Of a stretch of 24,352 nt of DNA, positions 7,297-15,762 are shown in pieces (the first letter of the stretch is position 1; every line of letters begins with the position of its first letter). Below the pieces are notes generated by a model. That model was not told the DNA's origin. It worked only from the letters and a program-made list of their open reading frames with translations, and did no database searches. Made by a program: the position numbers and the translations under genes. Source of the stretch: an uncultured bacterium (GTDB taxonomy: Bacteria > Bacillota > Clostridia > Oscillospirales > Acutalibacteraceae); assembly GCA_905215855.1 (NCBI GenBank), contig CAJMRT010000030.1, forward strand, positions 1 to 24,352, read 5' to 3'.

Positions 7297-8307
7297 TCAG
7301 CCTTTTTCAATACTCATTGTGGCAAAAGCGTTGAGGTCTGTTCCTGCAATATTTCCGCTGAGGAGCTCGTAATATCCCTGTGAACCGACCATGGCGGCAT
7401 TGTCACCACAAAGAGATTTTTCGGGCATATACATTTCCCAATCACGCTTTTTACACTCTTCTGCAAGGGTTCTTCTGAGAAGTGAATTTGCAGAAACACC
7501 GCCTGCGATTACAAGTTTTTTCTGTTTCAAGTCTTCAGCCGCCTTGATAAAGTTTGTAACAAGGCAATCAACAACGGCATAGCGGAATGACGCGCAGACA
7601 TCGGCTTTGTTAAGCTCAACACCCTTTTGTGCCGAATTGTGAATGAGGTTGATTACCGCAGTTTTAAGCCCCGAAAAGCTGAAATCATACGGTGCATCGT
7701 GAACTACCGGACGAGGAAGCTTGAACGCAAACGGATTGCCGTTTTCCGCAACTCTGTCCATTTCAATTCCGCCGGGATACGGCATTCCCATTGTTCTTGC
7801 GGCTTTGTCAAAAGCCTCGCCTGCGGCATCATCACAGGTTTTGCCGATAATTTTCATCTTTGTGTAGTCCTCAACCATAACAATGTGACTGTGACCGCCC
7901 GACACAACAAGGCAGAGAAACGGCGGTTTTAATTCTTTATTTGAAATATAATTTGACGCAATATGCGAACGCAGATGGTGAACAGGCACAAGTGGGATTC
8001 CTGTTGCGAGTGAAAGTCCTTTTGCAAAATTCACTCCCACAAGCAATGCTCCGATAAGTCCGGGGGCATATGTAACACCGATTGCGTCAATATTCGAAAG
8101 CGTGCAGTCTGCATTTTCAAGAGCCTGTCTTACAACAGGAACAATTGCCTCTGCGTGACGGCGGGATGCGATTTCGGGAACAACACCGCCGTAGAGCTTG
8201 TGTTCCTCAACCTGAGATGCAACCACCGAGGAGATTATGTTTCTGCCGTCCTCAACAACCGCTGCCGCAGTTTCATCACAGGACGATTCTATTGCGAGTA
8301 TCTTCAT
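7297..8307 (-). CDS. tsaD: tRNA N6-adenosine threonylcarbamoyltransferase TsaD
   Basis: Transfers the threonylcarbamoyl group to A37 of ANN-decoding tRNAs, working with TsaB and TsaE, neither of which is in this window. It is an ASKHA-fold protein. The N-terminus MKILAIESSCDETAA and the metal-binding histidines of VHHLRSHI (His111 and His115) are intact, as is the VSGGHSH nucleotide loop. I place the start at 8307 rather than at an upstream in-frame ATG: MKILAIESSCDET is the family N-terminus, and AAAGGA sits six bases before it. That gives 336 residues, the normal length. It follows the rimI-like gene by 69 bases and has its own promoter. Confidence 0.96.
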   Translation of the reverse strand: MKILAIESSCDETAAAVVEDGRNIISSVVASQVEEHKLYGGVVPEIASRRHAEAIVPVVRQALENADCTLSNIDAIGVTYAPGLIGALLVGVNFAKGLSLATGIPLVPVHHLRSHIASNYISNKELKPPFLCLVVSGGHSHIVMVEDYTKMKIIGKTCDDAAGEAFDKAARTMGMPYPGGIEMDRVAENGNPFAFKLPRPVVHDAPYDFSFSGLKTAVINLIHNSAQKGVELNKADVCASFRYAVVDCLVTNFIKAAEDLKQKKLVIAGGVSANSLLRRTLAEECKKRDWEMYMPEKSLCGDNAAMVGSQGYYELLSGNIAGTDLNAFATMSIEKG

Positions 8308-8351
8308 AATTTTCCTTTCATTTCGGAACATTTTTTCATAATGCACCGAAT

Positions 8352-8380
8352 AATAATGTTTTATTACATATATATGTCAA
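8352..8380 (-). promoter_or_regulatory. promoter of tsaD
   Basis: A perfect -35 TTGACA (8380-8375) on the minus strand overlaps the rimI-like stop codon. Weaker -10 candidates (CATTAT or TATTAT) lie 16-19 bases downstream, so the exact -10 is unclear. tsaD can probably be expressed apart from the alr-polA chain. Confidence 0.45.
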
Positions 8381-8811
8381 AAATAGCGTGTCATTAAAAC
8401 AGCGTTTTCAGTAGGAGAAGAGTAGTAGTTTTTCCTCTCTCCCACCTTGATAAATCCGAATTTTTCATAGAGAGAACGGGCATTTTTGTTGCTTTCACGA
8501 ACCTCAAGAGTGAGAAAGCAGAGGTTATTTTTCTTGGCATAGTTCACAAGCGTTTCAACAAGCGCCGAACCTATTCCCCGATTTCTGTGTGTGCCGTCAA
8601 CGGCAACATTGAAAATGTAACCCTCGTCAACAACAACGCTCATTCCTATATATCCGACTACGGCGTTATCTTCCGTTGCGGTAAAAAACAGCGAGGTTTC
8701 GTTGTTCAGTTCTTCTTCAAGGCTGTTAAATGACCACGGATGCGAAAAACACCTCTGTTCAAGCTGTGCAACCGCCTCAAGCTGATTTTCGGTCATTCTG
8801 TCAATTTTCAT
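8377..8811 (-). CDS. rimI: ribosomal-protein-S18 alanine N-acetyltransferase (RimI-like GNAT)
   Basis: A GNAT acetyltransferase of 144 residues, the usual RimI size. The acetyl-CoA pyrophosphate loop is RNRGIG (residues 76-81). The C-terminal block LTLEVRESNKNARSLYEKFGF is the RimI pattern that carries the catalytic Glu and Tyr. RimI acetylates the N-terminal alanine of ribosomal protein S18. In Firmicutes the gene commonly neighbours tsa genes, and here it lies just upstream of tsaD. Its start overlaps the end of the phosphatase gene by 11 bases, implying coupled translation. Substrate specificity is inferred. Confidence 0.88.
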   Translation of the reverse strand: MKIDRMTENQLEAVAQLEQRCFSHPWSFNSLEEELNNETSLFFTATEDNAVVGYIGMSVVVDEGYIFNVAVDGTHRNRGIGSALVETLVNYAKKNNLCFLTLEVRESNKNARSLYEKFGFIKVGERKNYYSSPTENAVLMTRYF

Positions 8812-9238
8812 ACGCTTTTAATATTTCCTTTACAGAATTAACAATTTCATCACGGCAATGTCTGTACACCTCAATGTCGCCGCCGTAGGGATCGCTTATA
8901 CCGAGCACGGCGATTTTTTCGGGCTGTACAAGAAAAAACTGCATCAACATTTTTGCGTGACTTTGCGACATACAGTAAAATTTTTCGTATTTTTCAATGC
9001 CGGCATCAGCTACGGCTGTTGAAGCTTTGCCCGAAAGGTCAATTCCGATTTCCTTACAGGCAATCACGGAATTTTCCGACACGGAAAGTCCCGTTGAGGT
9101 TGCAATGCCAAAGCTTTCCGCCCTGACGCAAACGCCGTTTTTCTCTGCCATATCGTTAAAAATTGCCTCTGCCATAGGACTGCGACAGGTGTTGCCCGTG
9201 CAGACAAAGGCAATTGTTCTGTTATCCTTTTGCATCAT
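8801..9238 (-). CDS. low-molecular-weight protein tyrosine phosphatase / arsenate-reductase-like
   Basis: Hydrolyses phosphotyrosine or phosphoarginine. The P-loop CTGNTCRS (Cys13, Arg19) is complete, and the general acid lies in the SDPYGGD motif. 145 residues fits the family. The frame is open upstream to an ATG at 9262, but AAGGA sits six bases before the ATG at 9238, so 9238 is preferred; the ATG at 9235 is also possible. It overlaps the 3' end of polA by 17 bases and the rimI-like gene by 11. No kinase or polysaccharide genes neighbour it, so the physiological target is open. Confidence 0.87.
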   Translation of the reverse strand: MMQKDNRTIAFVCTGNTCRSPMAEAIFNDMAEKNGVCVRAESFGIATSTGLSVSENSVIACKEIGIDLSGKASTAVADAGIEKYEKFYCMSQSHAKMLMQFFLVQPEKIAVLGISDPYGGDIEVYRHCRDEIVNSVKEILKAYEN

Positions 9239-11786
9239 ACCAAGTCCTTCCGACTGCCGCATCGGCTGTGAGCGGAACGCTCATTTTAACTGCGTTTTCC
9301 ATTTCTTCCTGAACGATGAGTGCAACTCTCATGCTCTCATCCTGCGGAGCTTCAACAATAAGTTCGTCGTGAACCTGCAGCACAAGTCTTGCACGGAGAT
9401 TTTCGGCTTTCATTCGCTCGTCAACCTTAATCATTGCAATTTTGATAATGTCTGCGGCTGTGCCTTGAATAGGCATATTTCTTGCAACTCTCTCGCCGAA
9501 TGCACGGAGCATATGCTTGCCCGAGGTGAGTTCGGGAAGATTTCTTCTTCTGCCGAACATTGTTTCAACATAGCCGTCAGCCTTTGCTCTTTCAACAACA
9601 TTTTTCATATAGCTGTCAACACCGCTGTAATGGGCAAGATAGCTTTCAATGTAGTGCTTTGCCTCTCTGTTTGAAACACCGATATCCTTTGCAAGAGAAA
9701 ATGCGCCGATTCCGTAAACAATACCGAAGTTAACCGCCTTTGCACGGCTTCTCATAATCGGAGTTACCATATCAAGCGGCATATTGAACACCTGTGACGC
9801 TGTGATTGCGTGGATATCTTCGTTGTCCCTGAACGCTTTTATCATATTTTTGTCACCCGAAATATGGGCAAGCACACGGAGTTCAATCTGCGAATAGTCG
9901 GCATCAACAAGCACCTGACCCTCTCCTGCGCAGAAAAACTTTCTCATCTCTCTGCCGAGTTCGGTCCTTACGGGAATGTTCTGGAGATTCGGCTCTGTTG
10001 AGCTGATTCTGCCTGTTCTTGTTTCGGTCTGGTTAAAGTTTGAATGGATTCTGCCGTCATCTGCAATAACCTTTAAAAGTCCCTCGCAGTAGGTTGAATT
10101 TAGCTTTGAGAGCGTTCTGTATCTCAGCACCATTTCAACAACAGGGTGGTCATACCTCAGGCTTTCAAGCACCTCTGCATTTGTGCTGTAGCCGCTCTTC
10201 GTTTTCTTTTTGCAGGGGAGTCCGAGGTTTTCAAATAAAACTACGCCAAGCTGTTTCGGAGAATTGATGTTAAACTCACAGCCCGCACTTTCGTAAATTG
10301 CGGTTTCAAGCTCCTTAATCTGTGCCGAAAGCATTTCTCCGTAGCCTTCAATGCCCTGTCGGTCAACACAGACACCGATATTTTCCATTCTTGCAAGCAC
10401 CTTTGCAAGCGGTATTTCAATTTCGCTCAACAGCTTTTCCTGACCGTGAGCCTTGATTTTATCTCCGAGTTTTTCGCACAATTCTGCGTAACAGGCAAAT
10501 GCCTCGTATTTTTCATTCTGCTCATCAGTGCAGACGGGCAGAGTGATTTCGTAAGAGGCACAAAGATTTTTGTCCGAATAATCCTTTGACGACGGTTCAA
10601 TCAGATATGCCGCAAGCTCAATATCAAACACAATGTTTTCTACATCAATATTTTTCTCATCGGCATAAGCATAGAGCGTTTTGATATTTCTTGTGTACTT
10701 TTCAAGTTCACTGTCGGCAATAAACTTAACAAAAAGTTCTTCGTCCGTGCTTATATACACCTTGCCGTCAAAAAGCACGGCAAAGGATTTTAATTCTTTA
10801 TTCTCAATTTCAAAGTTGAGATAGAGCTTTTTCTCTGACTTAAGATTTTTTAAAAGTTCATTTTCATCAAAATCAGATACAACCTCAAGCGTTTTTTTCT
10901 CAGTTTCTTTTGTCTTTGTGTTTTTGACAGCCTTGATGCCGTATTTTTCTATTAAAGAAAACAGTTCAAGCTTTGCCATAAATCCGGCACATTCATCGGC
11001 ATCTTTCATATCTACAACATAATTTTCGACATTTGTGTCAACAGGAGCGTTGCAGTTTATTTCACCGAGCATACGGCTGAGAATTGCATTATCCTTTGAT
11101 GCAGTCAGCTTTTTACGCACACCGTCCTTGATTTCAAGTTCATCAAGATGGTCATAGATATACTCAACCGTGTGATATCTCTGAATGAGGTCGCCTGCAC
11201 CCTTTGGACCTATTCCTGCAACACCCGGAATATTATCCGAAGTATCGCCCTGAATCGCCTTGATTTCTATAAGCTCTTTCGGAGTTACACCGTAAGTTTC
11301 AAGAATCTTTTCGGGGGTATAGAGTATATCCTGTTTGTTTGAGCAAAGATGAACGCTTGTTTTGTCCGACACAAGCTGAAGGCTGTCACGGTCACCTGTT
11401 GCAATAACGCACTCGTTTCCGTTTTTTTCACAAGCCTTGGCGAGCGTACCGAGAATATCGTCAGCCTCAAAGCCCTCACAGGTAACAAGCTTATAGCCTA
11501 AAAGGGTAAGAAGCTTTTTCAGCGGTTCCATTTGTGACGCAAGCTCCTCCGGCATACCTTTTCGTGTTGCCTTGTAGCCTGCATAAGCCTTGTGTCTGAA
11601 GGTCGGTGTTTTCAGGTCAAAGGCAATCGCCACGGCGTCGGGATTTTCTTCATTTTTAATTTTATACAGCATTGTAAGAAATCCGTAAATTGCGTTTGTA
11701 AACTGACCGTCCTTTGTAGTAAGCGGTCTTATTCCGTAAAACGCACGGTTTACAATGCTGTTTCCGTCAACAGCAAGTAATCTCAT
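9222..11786 (-). CDS. polA: DNA polymerase I (probably lacking proofreading)
   Basis: 854 residues. An N-terminal 5'-3' nuclease domain occupies ~1-285 (DGNSIVNRAFYGI, then GDRDSLQL and GDTSDNIPGVAGIGPK). A degenerate 3'-5' exonuclease fold lies at ~310-455, and the polymerase domain at ~470-854. Polymerase motifs are intact: A (DYSQIELRVLAHIS), B (RSRAKAVNFGIVYG) and C (VHDE). In the middle domain the Asp-X-Glu of Exo I reads as NFEIE, the Exo II region NIKTLYAY has no Asp, and the Exo III aspartate is not visible, so proofreading is probably lost, as in Bacillus-type PolA. It fills Okazaki gaps and serves in excision repair. Its ATG overlaps the alr stop by four bases (ATGA), and the phosphatase gene follows. 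Confidence 0.96.
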   Translation of the reverse strand: MRLLAVDGNSIVNRAFYGIRPLTTKDGQFTNAIYGFLTMLYKIKNEENPDAVAIAFDLKTPTFRHKAYAGYKATRKGMPEELASQMEPLKKLLTLLGYKLVTCEGFEADDILGTLAKACEKNGNECVIATGDRDSLQLVSDKTSVHLCSNKQDILYTPEKILETYGVTPKELIEIKAIQGDTSDNIPGVAGIGPKGAGDLIQRYHTVEYIYDHLDELEIKDGVRKKLTASKDNAILSRMLGEINCNAPVDTNVENYVVDMKDADECAGFMAKLELFSLIEKYGIKAVKNTKTKETEKKTLEVVSDFDENELLKNLKSEKKLYLNFEIENKELKSFAVLFDGKVYISTDEELFVKFIADSELEKYTRNIKTLYAYADEKNIDVENIVFDIELAAYLIEPSSKDYSDKNLCASYEITLPVCTDEQNEKYEAFACYAELCEKLGDKIKAHGQEKLLSEIEIPLAKVLARMENIGVCVDRQGIEGYGEMLSAQIKELETAIYESAGCEFNINSPKQLGVVLFENLGLPCKKKTKSGYSTNAEVLESLRYDHPVVEMVLRYRTLSKLNSTYCEGLLKVIADDGRIHSNFNQTETRTGRISSTEPNLQNIPVRTELGREMRKFFCAGEGQVLVDADYSQIELRVLAHISGDKNMIKAFRDNEDIHAITASQVFNMPLDMVTPIMRSRAKAVNFGIVYGIGAFSLAKDIGVSNREAKHYIESYLAHYSGVDSYMKNVVERAKADGYVETMFGRRRNLPELTSGKHMLRAFGERVARNMPIQGTAADIIKIAMIKVDERMKAENLRARLVLQVHDELIVEAPQDESMRVALIVQEEMENAVKMSVPLTADAAVGRTWYDAKG

Positions 11787-12961
11787 AATTTATACATCAC
11801 ATTCTCAATTTTTCCGTCTTTAATGTAAATTCTCGGAACACGCTTTCCTACAAGACAGACGGTTTCGTAGTTTATAGTTCCTGTATTTTCGGCAAGTGAA
11901 TCTGCAGTAGGCTCACCGTTTTCGCCTGTACCGAACACGACAACCTCGTCACCTGTCTTGACATCTTCAATATCGGTAACATCAAGCATTGTCTGATCCA
12001 TACATATTCTGCCCACAATTTTGGCTTTCTTTCCGTTTACCGTCATATAGCCGTCTTTTGCATTCTGTCTGATGAATCCGTCAGCGTATCCGATAGGAAC
12101 GGTTGCAATTTTCATCTTTCTGTCGGCTGTAAAAGTTCTGCCGTAGGAAATTGTTGCACCCTTTTGAACCTCTTTTACAAAAGCGACAACTGTTTTAAGA
12201 GTCATTGCAGGAACAAGGTCAAGTCTGTCGGCAAGCTTTGATGACGGGGCAAGTCCGTAGAGGATAATACCTGCTCTTACCATATCGCAACAGGTTTCGG
12301 GGTAATCTTCAATTGCGCCGCTGTTTGAGCAATGAACAACGCTGATATCAACGCCTCGCTTTTTAAGGCTGTCACGCACATGAATAAAGTTTTCATACTG
12401 CTTGTTTGTGAACTCTCTGCCCTCGGCATCTTCATCAGACACACAAAAATGAGTAAAAAGCCCCTCAACCTCAAGATTCGGAAGGCAACAAGCCTCGCAA
12501 ATTTCTTCAATAGAATATTCATCCCGTGGAAATTCCTGACACATAAAGCCGATTCTTGACATTCCCGAGTCAACCTTGATGTGCATTTTGCAGATACAGT
12601 CCTCTTCAACACATTTTTCGGAAAGCTCCTTTGCATACTCAAGTGAAAAAACAGCCTGAGAAATATTATAAGCGGCAAGATTTTTTGCTTCCGAAACGGG
12701 AGTGTAGCCAAGAATCACAATAGGCAGCTTTGAACCGCTCTTTCTGATTTCTATACCCTCGTCAATATTTGAAACAGCAAAAAAATCCGCTCCGAGTTTT
12801 TCATAAATCTGTGAAAGCTCAACTGCACCGTGGCCGTAGCCGTCAGCCTTTATAACACAACAAACCTTTGTATCGTCTGCAACCTTATTTCTTATTACAT
12901 TATAGTTATGCTCAATTGCATTAAGTGAAATTTCAGCCCAAGTTCTTTTTACCATATTCAT
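11783..12961 (-). CDS. alr: alanine racemase
   Basis: PLP-dependent conversion of L- to D-alanine for peptidoglycan. 392 residues. The PLP lysine is Lys38 in VIKADGYGHG. The second catalytic base is the Tyr in ISYGRTFTA, and CMDQTMLDV is the conserved C-terminal active-site block. GGAGAG sits six bases before the ATG at 12961. It is first in the overlapping chain alr-polA-phosphatase-rimI and is driven by the promoter at 13008-13036. Confidence 0.96.
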   Translation of the reverse strand: MNMVKRTWAEISLNAIEHNYNVIRNKVADDTKVCCVIKADGYGHGAVELSQIYEKLGADFFAVSNIDEGIEIRKSGSKLPIVILGYTPVSEAKNLAAYNISQAVFSLEYAKELSEKCVEEDCICKMHIKVDSGMSRIGFMCQEFPRDEYSIEEICEACCLPNLEVEGLFTHFCVSDEDAEGREFTNKQYENFIHVRDSLKKRGVDISVVHCSNSGAIEDYPETCCDMVRAGIILYGLAPSSKLADRLDLVPAMTLKTVVAFVKEVQKGATISYGRTFTADRKMKIATVPIGYADGFIRQNAKDGYMTVNGKKAKIVGRICMDQTMLDVTDIEDVKTGDEVVVFGTGENGEPTADSLAENTGTINYETVCLVGKRVPRIYIKDGKIENVMYKL

Positions 12962-13007
12962 TTCTATCTCTCCACATACCTTTTACAGTCAATTTGCAAT
13001 CAATGTA

Positions 13008-13036
13008 ATTATAATACTTTTGATTCTTCAAATCAA
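13008..13036 (-). promoter_or_regulatory. promoter of the alr-polA chain
   Basis: TTGATT (13036-13031) and a perfect TATAAT (13013-13008) are 17 bases apart on the minus strand. The -35 forms half of a small dyad, TTGATT/AATCAA, spanning 13021-13036. Confidence 0.65.
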
Positions 13037-13160
13037 CACATAATCCCCCTTTAAATGCATATAAAGGTTATTTTATTCGTAATTATGTGCAAAATGTTAC
13101 TCCTGAATTTTTGCAAATGCACAAATCATCTGCATAAAAGCCCTAAATACTGCAATTCAC

Positions 13161-13189
13161 TTGATTTATTTATTCATTTTTGGTAAAAT
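13161..13189 (+). promoter_or_regulatory. promoter of putP
   Basis: TTGATT (13161-13166) and TAAAAT (13184-13189) have a 17-base spacer, with the ATG about 37 bases beyond the start point. Upstream, 13040-13140 is AT-rich with scattered TGCAAA/TGCACA blocks but no clear operator. Confidence 0.6.
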
Positions 13190-13232
13190 TAAAAGGTATT
13201 TGATTTATAAATTAAATTTCAGGAGGGGCATA

Positions 13233-14798
13233 ATGACAACAAACAACATAATAGTTCTTTGTGCGTTTATAGCTTATATGATTATTATGATCGTAATAGG
13301 CTTTGTTTGTTCAAAGGGCAACAAGAACAATGAGGACTACTTTCTCGGTGGCAGAAACCTCGGCAGTTGGACAGCCGCAATGTCGGCACAGGCATCTGAT
13401 ATGAGCGGTTGGCTTTTGATGGGACTTCCGGGCGCCGTATACCTTGCCGGCACAGGCGAGGCATGGATTGCCGTAGGACTTCTTATCGGCACAATTCTCA
13501 ACTGGTACATTGTTTCGGCAAGACTTCGTAAATACACAATTGTGGCAGGCAACTCGCTCACTATTCCGAGCTTTTTCAAAAATCGCTACCGTGACCATAA
13601 AAACATAATCAAGATTGTTTCGGCGTCAATCATCGCAGTTTTCTTCACGGTTTACACAGCGTCGGCATTTAGTTCGGGCGCAAAGCTTTTTGCAACGCTC
13701 TTCTCGGACAGCGCAAGCGGTGACGAAAACTACAATCGTGTTTATGTTATCGGTCTTATCGTTGCCGCAGTAGTAATTCTTGTATATACATTTATGGGCG
13801 GTTTCAAGGCAGTTTGTACAACCGACCTCATTCAGGGACTTATGATGATTGTTGCAATTCTTTCCGTTCCGGTGCTTGCATATGCAATTCTCACATTTGA
13901 CACAGGCTTCAGTTCTGCACTTGCCGCAAAAGGTGTTGAACAACCTGCTCAGTTTCTTAACTTCTTTGTAAACGGTGACGGAACGCCTGTTTCGGCTGTT
14001 TCGATTATTTCAAACCTTGCGTGGGGACTCGGTTACTTCGGTATGCCGCATATTCTCGTCAGATTCATGGCTGTAAAGAGCAATGAAGAAATCAAAAAGT
14101 CAAGAAAAATTGCTGTTGTTTGGGTAATTATTTCACTTACTGCGTCATGCCTTATCGGTCTTATCGCAAGAGGCTACCTTACAGCACAGCTTGACGATGC
14201 AACAAGCGAATCTGTATTCATCAGAACAATCCAGCAGCTTTTCTCAGGCAACGGTGTGCTTATCTTTATCGGCGGTATTTTCCTTTGCGGAATCCTTGCC
14301 GCAATTATGTCAACAGCAGACAGTCAGCTTCTCGTCACTGCGTCGGCTGTTTCGGAGGATCTTTACAAAGGCGCTGTTAAAAAGAATGCAAGCGAAAAGA
14401 GTTCGCTTTTGGTCGGCAAAATTGCAGTTGCAGTTGTTGCTGTAATCGCATTCTTCATTGCACTTAATCCTAAATCAAGCATTATGGGACTTGTTTCGGA
14501 TGCATGGGCAGGATTCGGTTCGGCATTCGGACCTGTTGTTCTGTTGGCACTTTTCTGGAAACGCTCAACACTTTCGGGTGCAATCAGCGGTATGGCAACA
14601 GGCGCTCTGACAGTTATCATATGGGACTATATTCCGCTTGTAAACGGTCAGACGCTTTATGCGGCAACAAATCTTTATTCACTTGTTGTAGGCTTCGGAC
14701 TTGCGCTTATTGTGAATGTTGTTGTTTCTCTTCTTTCAAAAAAGCCGTCAAAAGAAATCACGGACGAATTTGATTCAATTAAAAATATTGAAGTATAA
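13233..14798 (+). CDS. putP: sodium/proline symporter PutP
   Basis: A membrane transporter of the sodium:solute symporter family importing proline with Na+. 521 residues with about 13 hydrophobic segments. The N-terminal block GSWTAAMSAQASDMSGWLLMG (~44-64) is the PutP signature with sodium- and substrate-binding residues, and YTFMGGFKAVCTTDLIQG (near residue 190) is also typical. Start: the ATG at 13233 follows AGGAGGGG by four bases; the frame is open further upstream, but that part overlaps the promoter. It is monocistronic, with its own promoter and terminator. Proline is the most likely substrate; another small solute is possible. Confidence 0.9.
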   Translation: MTTNNIIVLCAFIAYMIIMIVIGFVCSKGNKNNEDYFLGGRNLGSWTAAMSAQASDMSGWLLMGLPGAVYLAGTGEAWIAVGLLIGTILNWYIVSARLRKYTIVAGNSLTIPSFFKNRYRDHKNIIKIVSASIIAVFFTVYTASAFSSGAKLFATLFSDSASGDENYNRVYVIGLIVAAVVILVYTFMGGFKAVCTTDLIQGLMMIVAILSVPVLAYAILTFDTGFSSALAAKGVEQPAQFLNFFVNGDGTPVSAVSIISNLAWGLGYFGMPHILVRFMAVKSNEEIKKSRKIAVVWVIISLTASCLIGLIARGYLTAQLDDATSESVFIRTIQQLFSGNGVLIFIGGIFLCGILAAIMSTADSQLLVTASAVSEDLYKGAVKKNASEKSSLLVGKIAVAVVAVIAFFIALNPKSSIMGLVSDAWAGFGSAFGPVVLLALFWKRSTLSGAISGMATGALTVIIWDYIPLVNGQTLYAATNLYSLVVGFGLALIVNVVVSLLSKKPSKEITDEFDSIKNIEV

Positions 14799-14799
14799 A

Positions 14800-14840
14800 A
14801 CACAGGGGCAGTCGCTTTATCACGACTGCCTTTTTTGTGT
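14800..14840 (+). terminator. terminator of putP
   Basis: GGCAGTCG/CGACTGCC, an 8-bp perfect stem (14807-14814 with 14823-14830), is followed by T6, nine bases after the putP stop. Confidence 0.9.
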
Positions 14841-14899
14841 CTGAATTTAATTTTTTGCGAAAATAAGAAAAATAAAACATGGAATATCACAAAAATCAA

Positions 14900-14928
14900 T
14901 TGAAATGTGCAAATCTTTGTAGTATAAT
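14900..14928 (+). promoter_or_regulatory. promoter of xpt
   Basis: TTGAAA (14900-14905) and TATAAT (14923-14928) are separated by 17 bases. The leader to the ATG is only about 40 bases, too short for the purine riboswitch often found before xpt in Bacilli. Confidence 0.7.
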
Positions 14929-14975
14929 CTATCGTATTGTTTGTTACTATTTTATTTTTCAGAAAAGAGATTGAT

Positions 14976-15554
14976 ATGAAACTTTTAGAAGACAGAATTC
15001 TTAAAGACGGACATATTGGTGCCGACAATGTGTTAAAGGTTGACAGCTTTCTTAACCATCAGATTGATGTCAATTTTGTGTGTGAGCTTGGCAAGGAATT
15101 TTACAGACTTTTCAAGGATGAAAACATAACAAAAATTCTGACAATTGAAGCGTCGGGAATCGGCATTGCCTGTCTTACGGCTCAGTATTTTAATGTTCCC
15201 GTTGTTTTTGCAAAAAAGACAAAGACGATAAACATTTACTCAGATACATACAACGCAACCGTCCACTCATACACTCATAAAAAGGACTATGACATAGTAG
15301 TTTCTAATGAATTTTTGAACAAAGACGATAATGTACTTATCATTGACGATTTTCTTGCAAAGGGCAGTGCCTTAACGGCACTTCTTATGCTTATTGAAAA
15401 AGCAGGCGCAAAAACAGCAGGCGCAGGAATTGTTATCGAAAAAGCCTATCAGGGCGGCGGCAACCTCGTTCGTGATATGGGCGTAAGAGTTGAATCTTTG
15501 GCAAAAATCAAGTCCATCAGTAAAAAAGACGGAATCGTGTTCTGCAAGCAGTAA
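14976..15554 (+). CDS. xpt: xanthine phosphoribosyltransferase
   Basis: Salvages xanthine to XMP with PRPP in the cytoplasm. 192 residues, the normal Xpt length. The PRPP loop VLIIDDFLAKGSA lies at residues 120-132 with Asp124-Asp125. The N-terminus MKLLEDRILKDG and the VDSFLNHQID block are typical of Xpt. The start at 14976 matches the family N-terminus; its ribosome site (AAAAGAGA) is weak. No xanthine permease gene follows, unlike the xpt-pbuX pair of Bacillus. Confidence 0.93.
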   Translation: MKLLEDRILKDGHIGADNVLKVDSFLNHQIDVNFVCELGKEFYRLFKDENITKILTIEASGIGIACLTAQYFNVPVVFAKKTKTINIYSDTYNATVHSYTHKKDYDIVVSNEFLNKDDNVLIIDDFLAKGSALTALLMLIEKAGAKTAGAGIVIEKAYQGGGNLVRDMGVRVESLAKIKSISKKDGIVFCKQ

Positions 15555-15575
15555 TAATATACTGCTTGCTTATAC

Positions 15576-15604
15576 TTGACTTTTGCTGATATTTATAGTA
15601 TTAT
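15576..15604 (+). promoter_or_regulatory. promoter reading into the tRNA-Leu region
   Basis: TTGACT (15576-15581) and TATTAT (15599-15604) have a 17-base spacer. The first tRNA-like sequence begins about 25 bases after the expected start, yet the intact tRNA is 310 bases further on. No better promoter is seen directly before the intact tRNA; TTGCAA-18-TTTAAT at 15783-15812 is a weaker alternative. Confidence 0.6.
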
Positions 15605-15634
15605 CTAACGGTAGGTCTTGCAGAAATTGAAAAT

Positions 15635-15656
15635 GCGGGTGTGGCGGAATTGGCAG
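15635..15656 (+). pseudogene. tRNA-Leu 5' remnant 1
   Basis: 22 bases match positions 15924-15945 of the intact tRNA-Leu at 21 of 22. They cover the acceptor 5' strand and part of the D-arm and end abruptly at GGCAG. A related fragment, GGAAGACGCGC, resumes at 15765, as if about 108 bases had been inserted at a GGMAG sequence. No matching 3' half exists. Confidence 0.7.
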
Positions 15657-15672
15657 CCTTGCGACCGCTGCC
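15652..15672 (+). other. hairpin next to remnant 1
   Basis: GGCAGC and GCTGCC form a perfect 6-bp stem with a nine-base loop. The left strand reuses the last bases of the tRNA remnant. Confidence 0.4.
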
Positions 15673-15689
15673 TGTGGCGGATAAAGGGA

Positions 15690-15762
15690 GCAATGCGCTG
15701 TCTGAAATAACGAGCAAAAGGAAGCACATTTATGTGCGACGCATTGCGACTATATTTCAGAC
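15690..15762 (+). ncRNA. candidate pseudoknotted RNA element
   Basis: Two perfect stems cross each other: GCAATGCG (15690-15697) with CGCATTGC (15740-15747), and GTCTGAAATA (15700-15709) with TATTTCAGAC (15753-15762). A third helix, GCACAT/ATGTGC, lies between them at 15724-15737. The order A-B-C-C'-A'-B' is an H-type pseudoknot with an inner hairpin, or two mutually exclusive folds. It lies downstream of a good promoter. I do not recognise it as a known RNA family. Confidence 0.4.

Noticed and set aside
8997..9674. 225-residue plus-strand open frame across the phosphatase gene and polA
   Set aside because: It runs antisense to two genes with intact catalytic motifs, and its translation resembles no protein family.
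14929..14975. Purine riboswitch before xpt
   Set aside because: The leader is only about 45 bases and lacks the conserved purine-aptamer core, so it cannot hold the aptamer.
15690..15762. HDV-like self-cleaving ribozyme
   Set aside because: The stem order is similar, but the P4-like hairpin is absent, a 14-base joining segment is present, and the catalytic cytosine region cannot be identified. Kept only as an unassigned pseudoknot.
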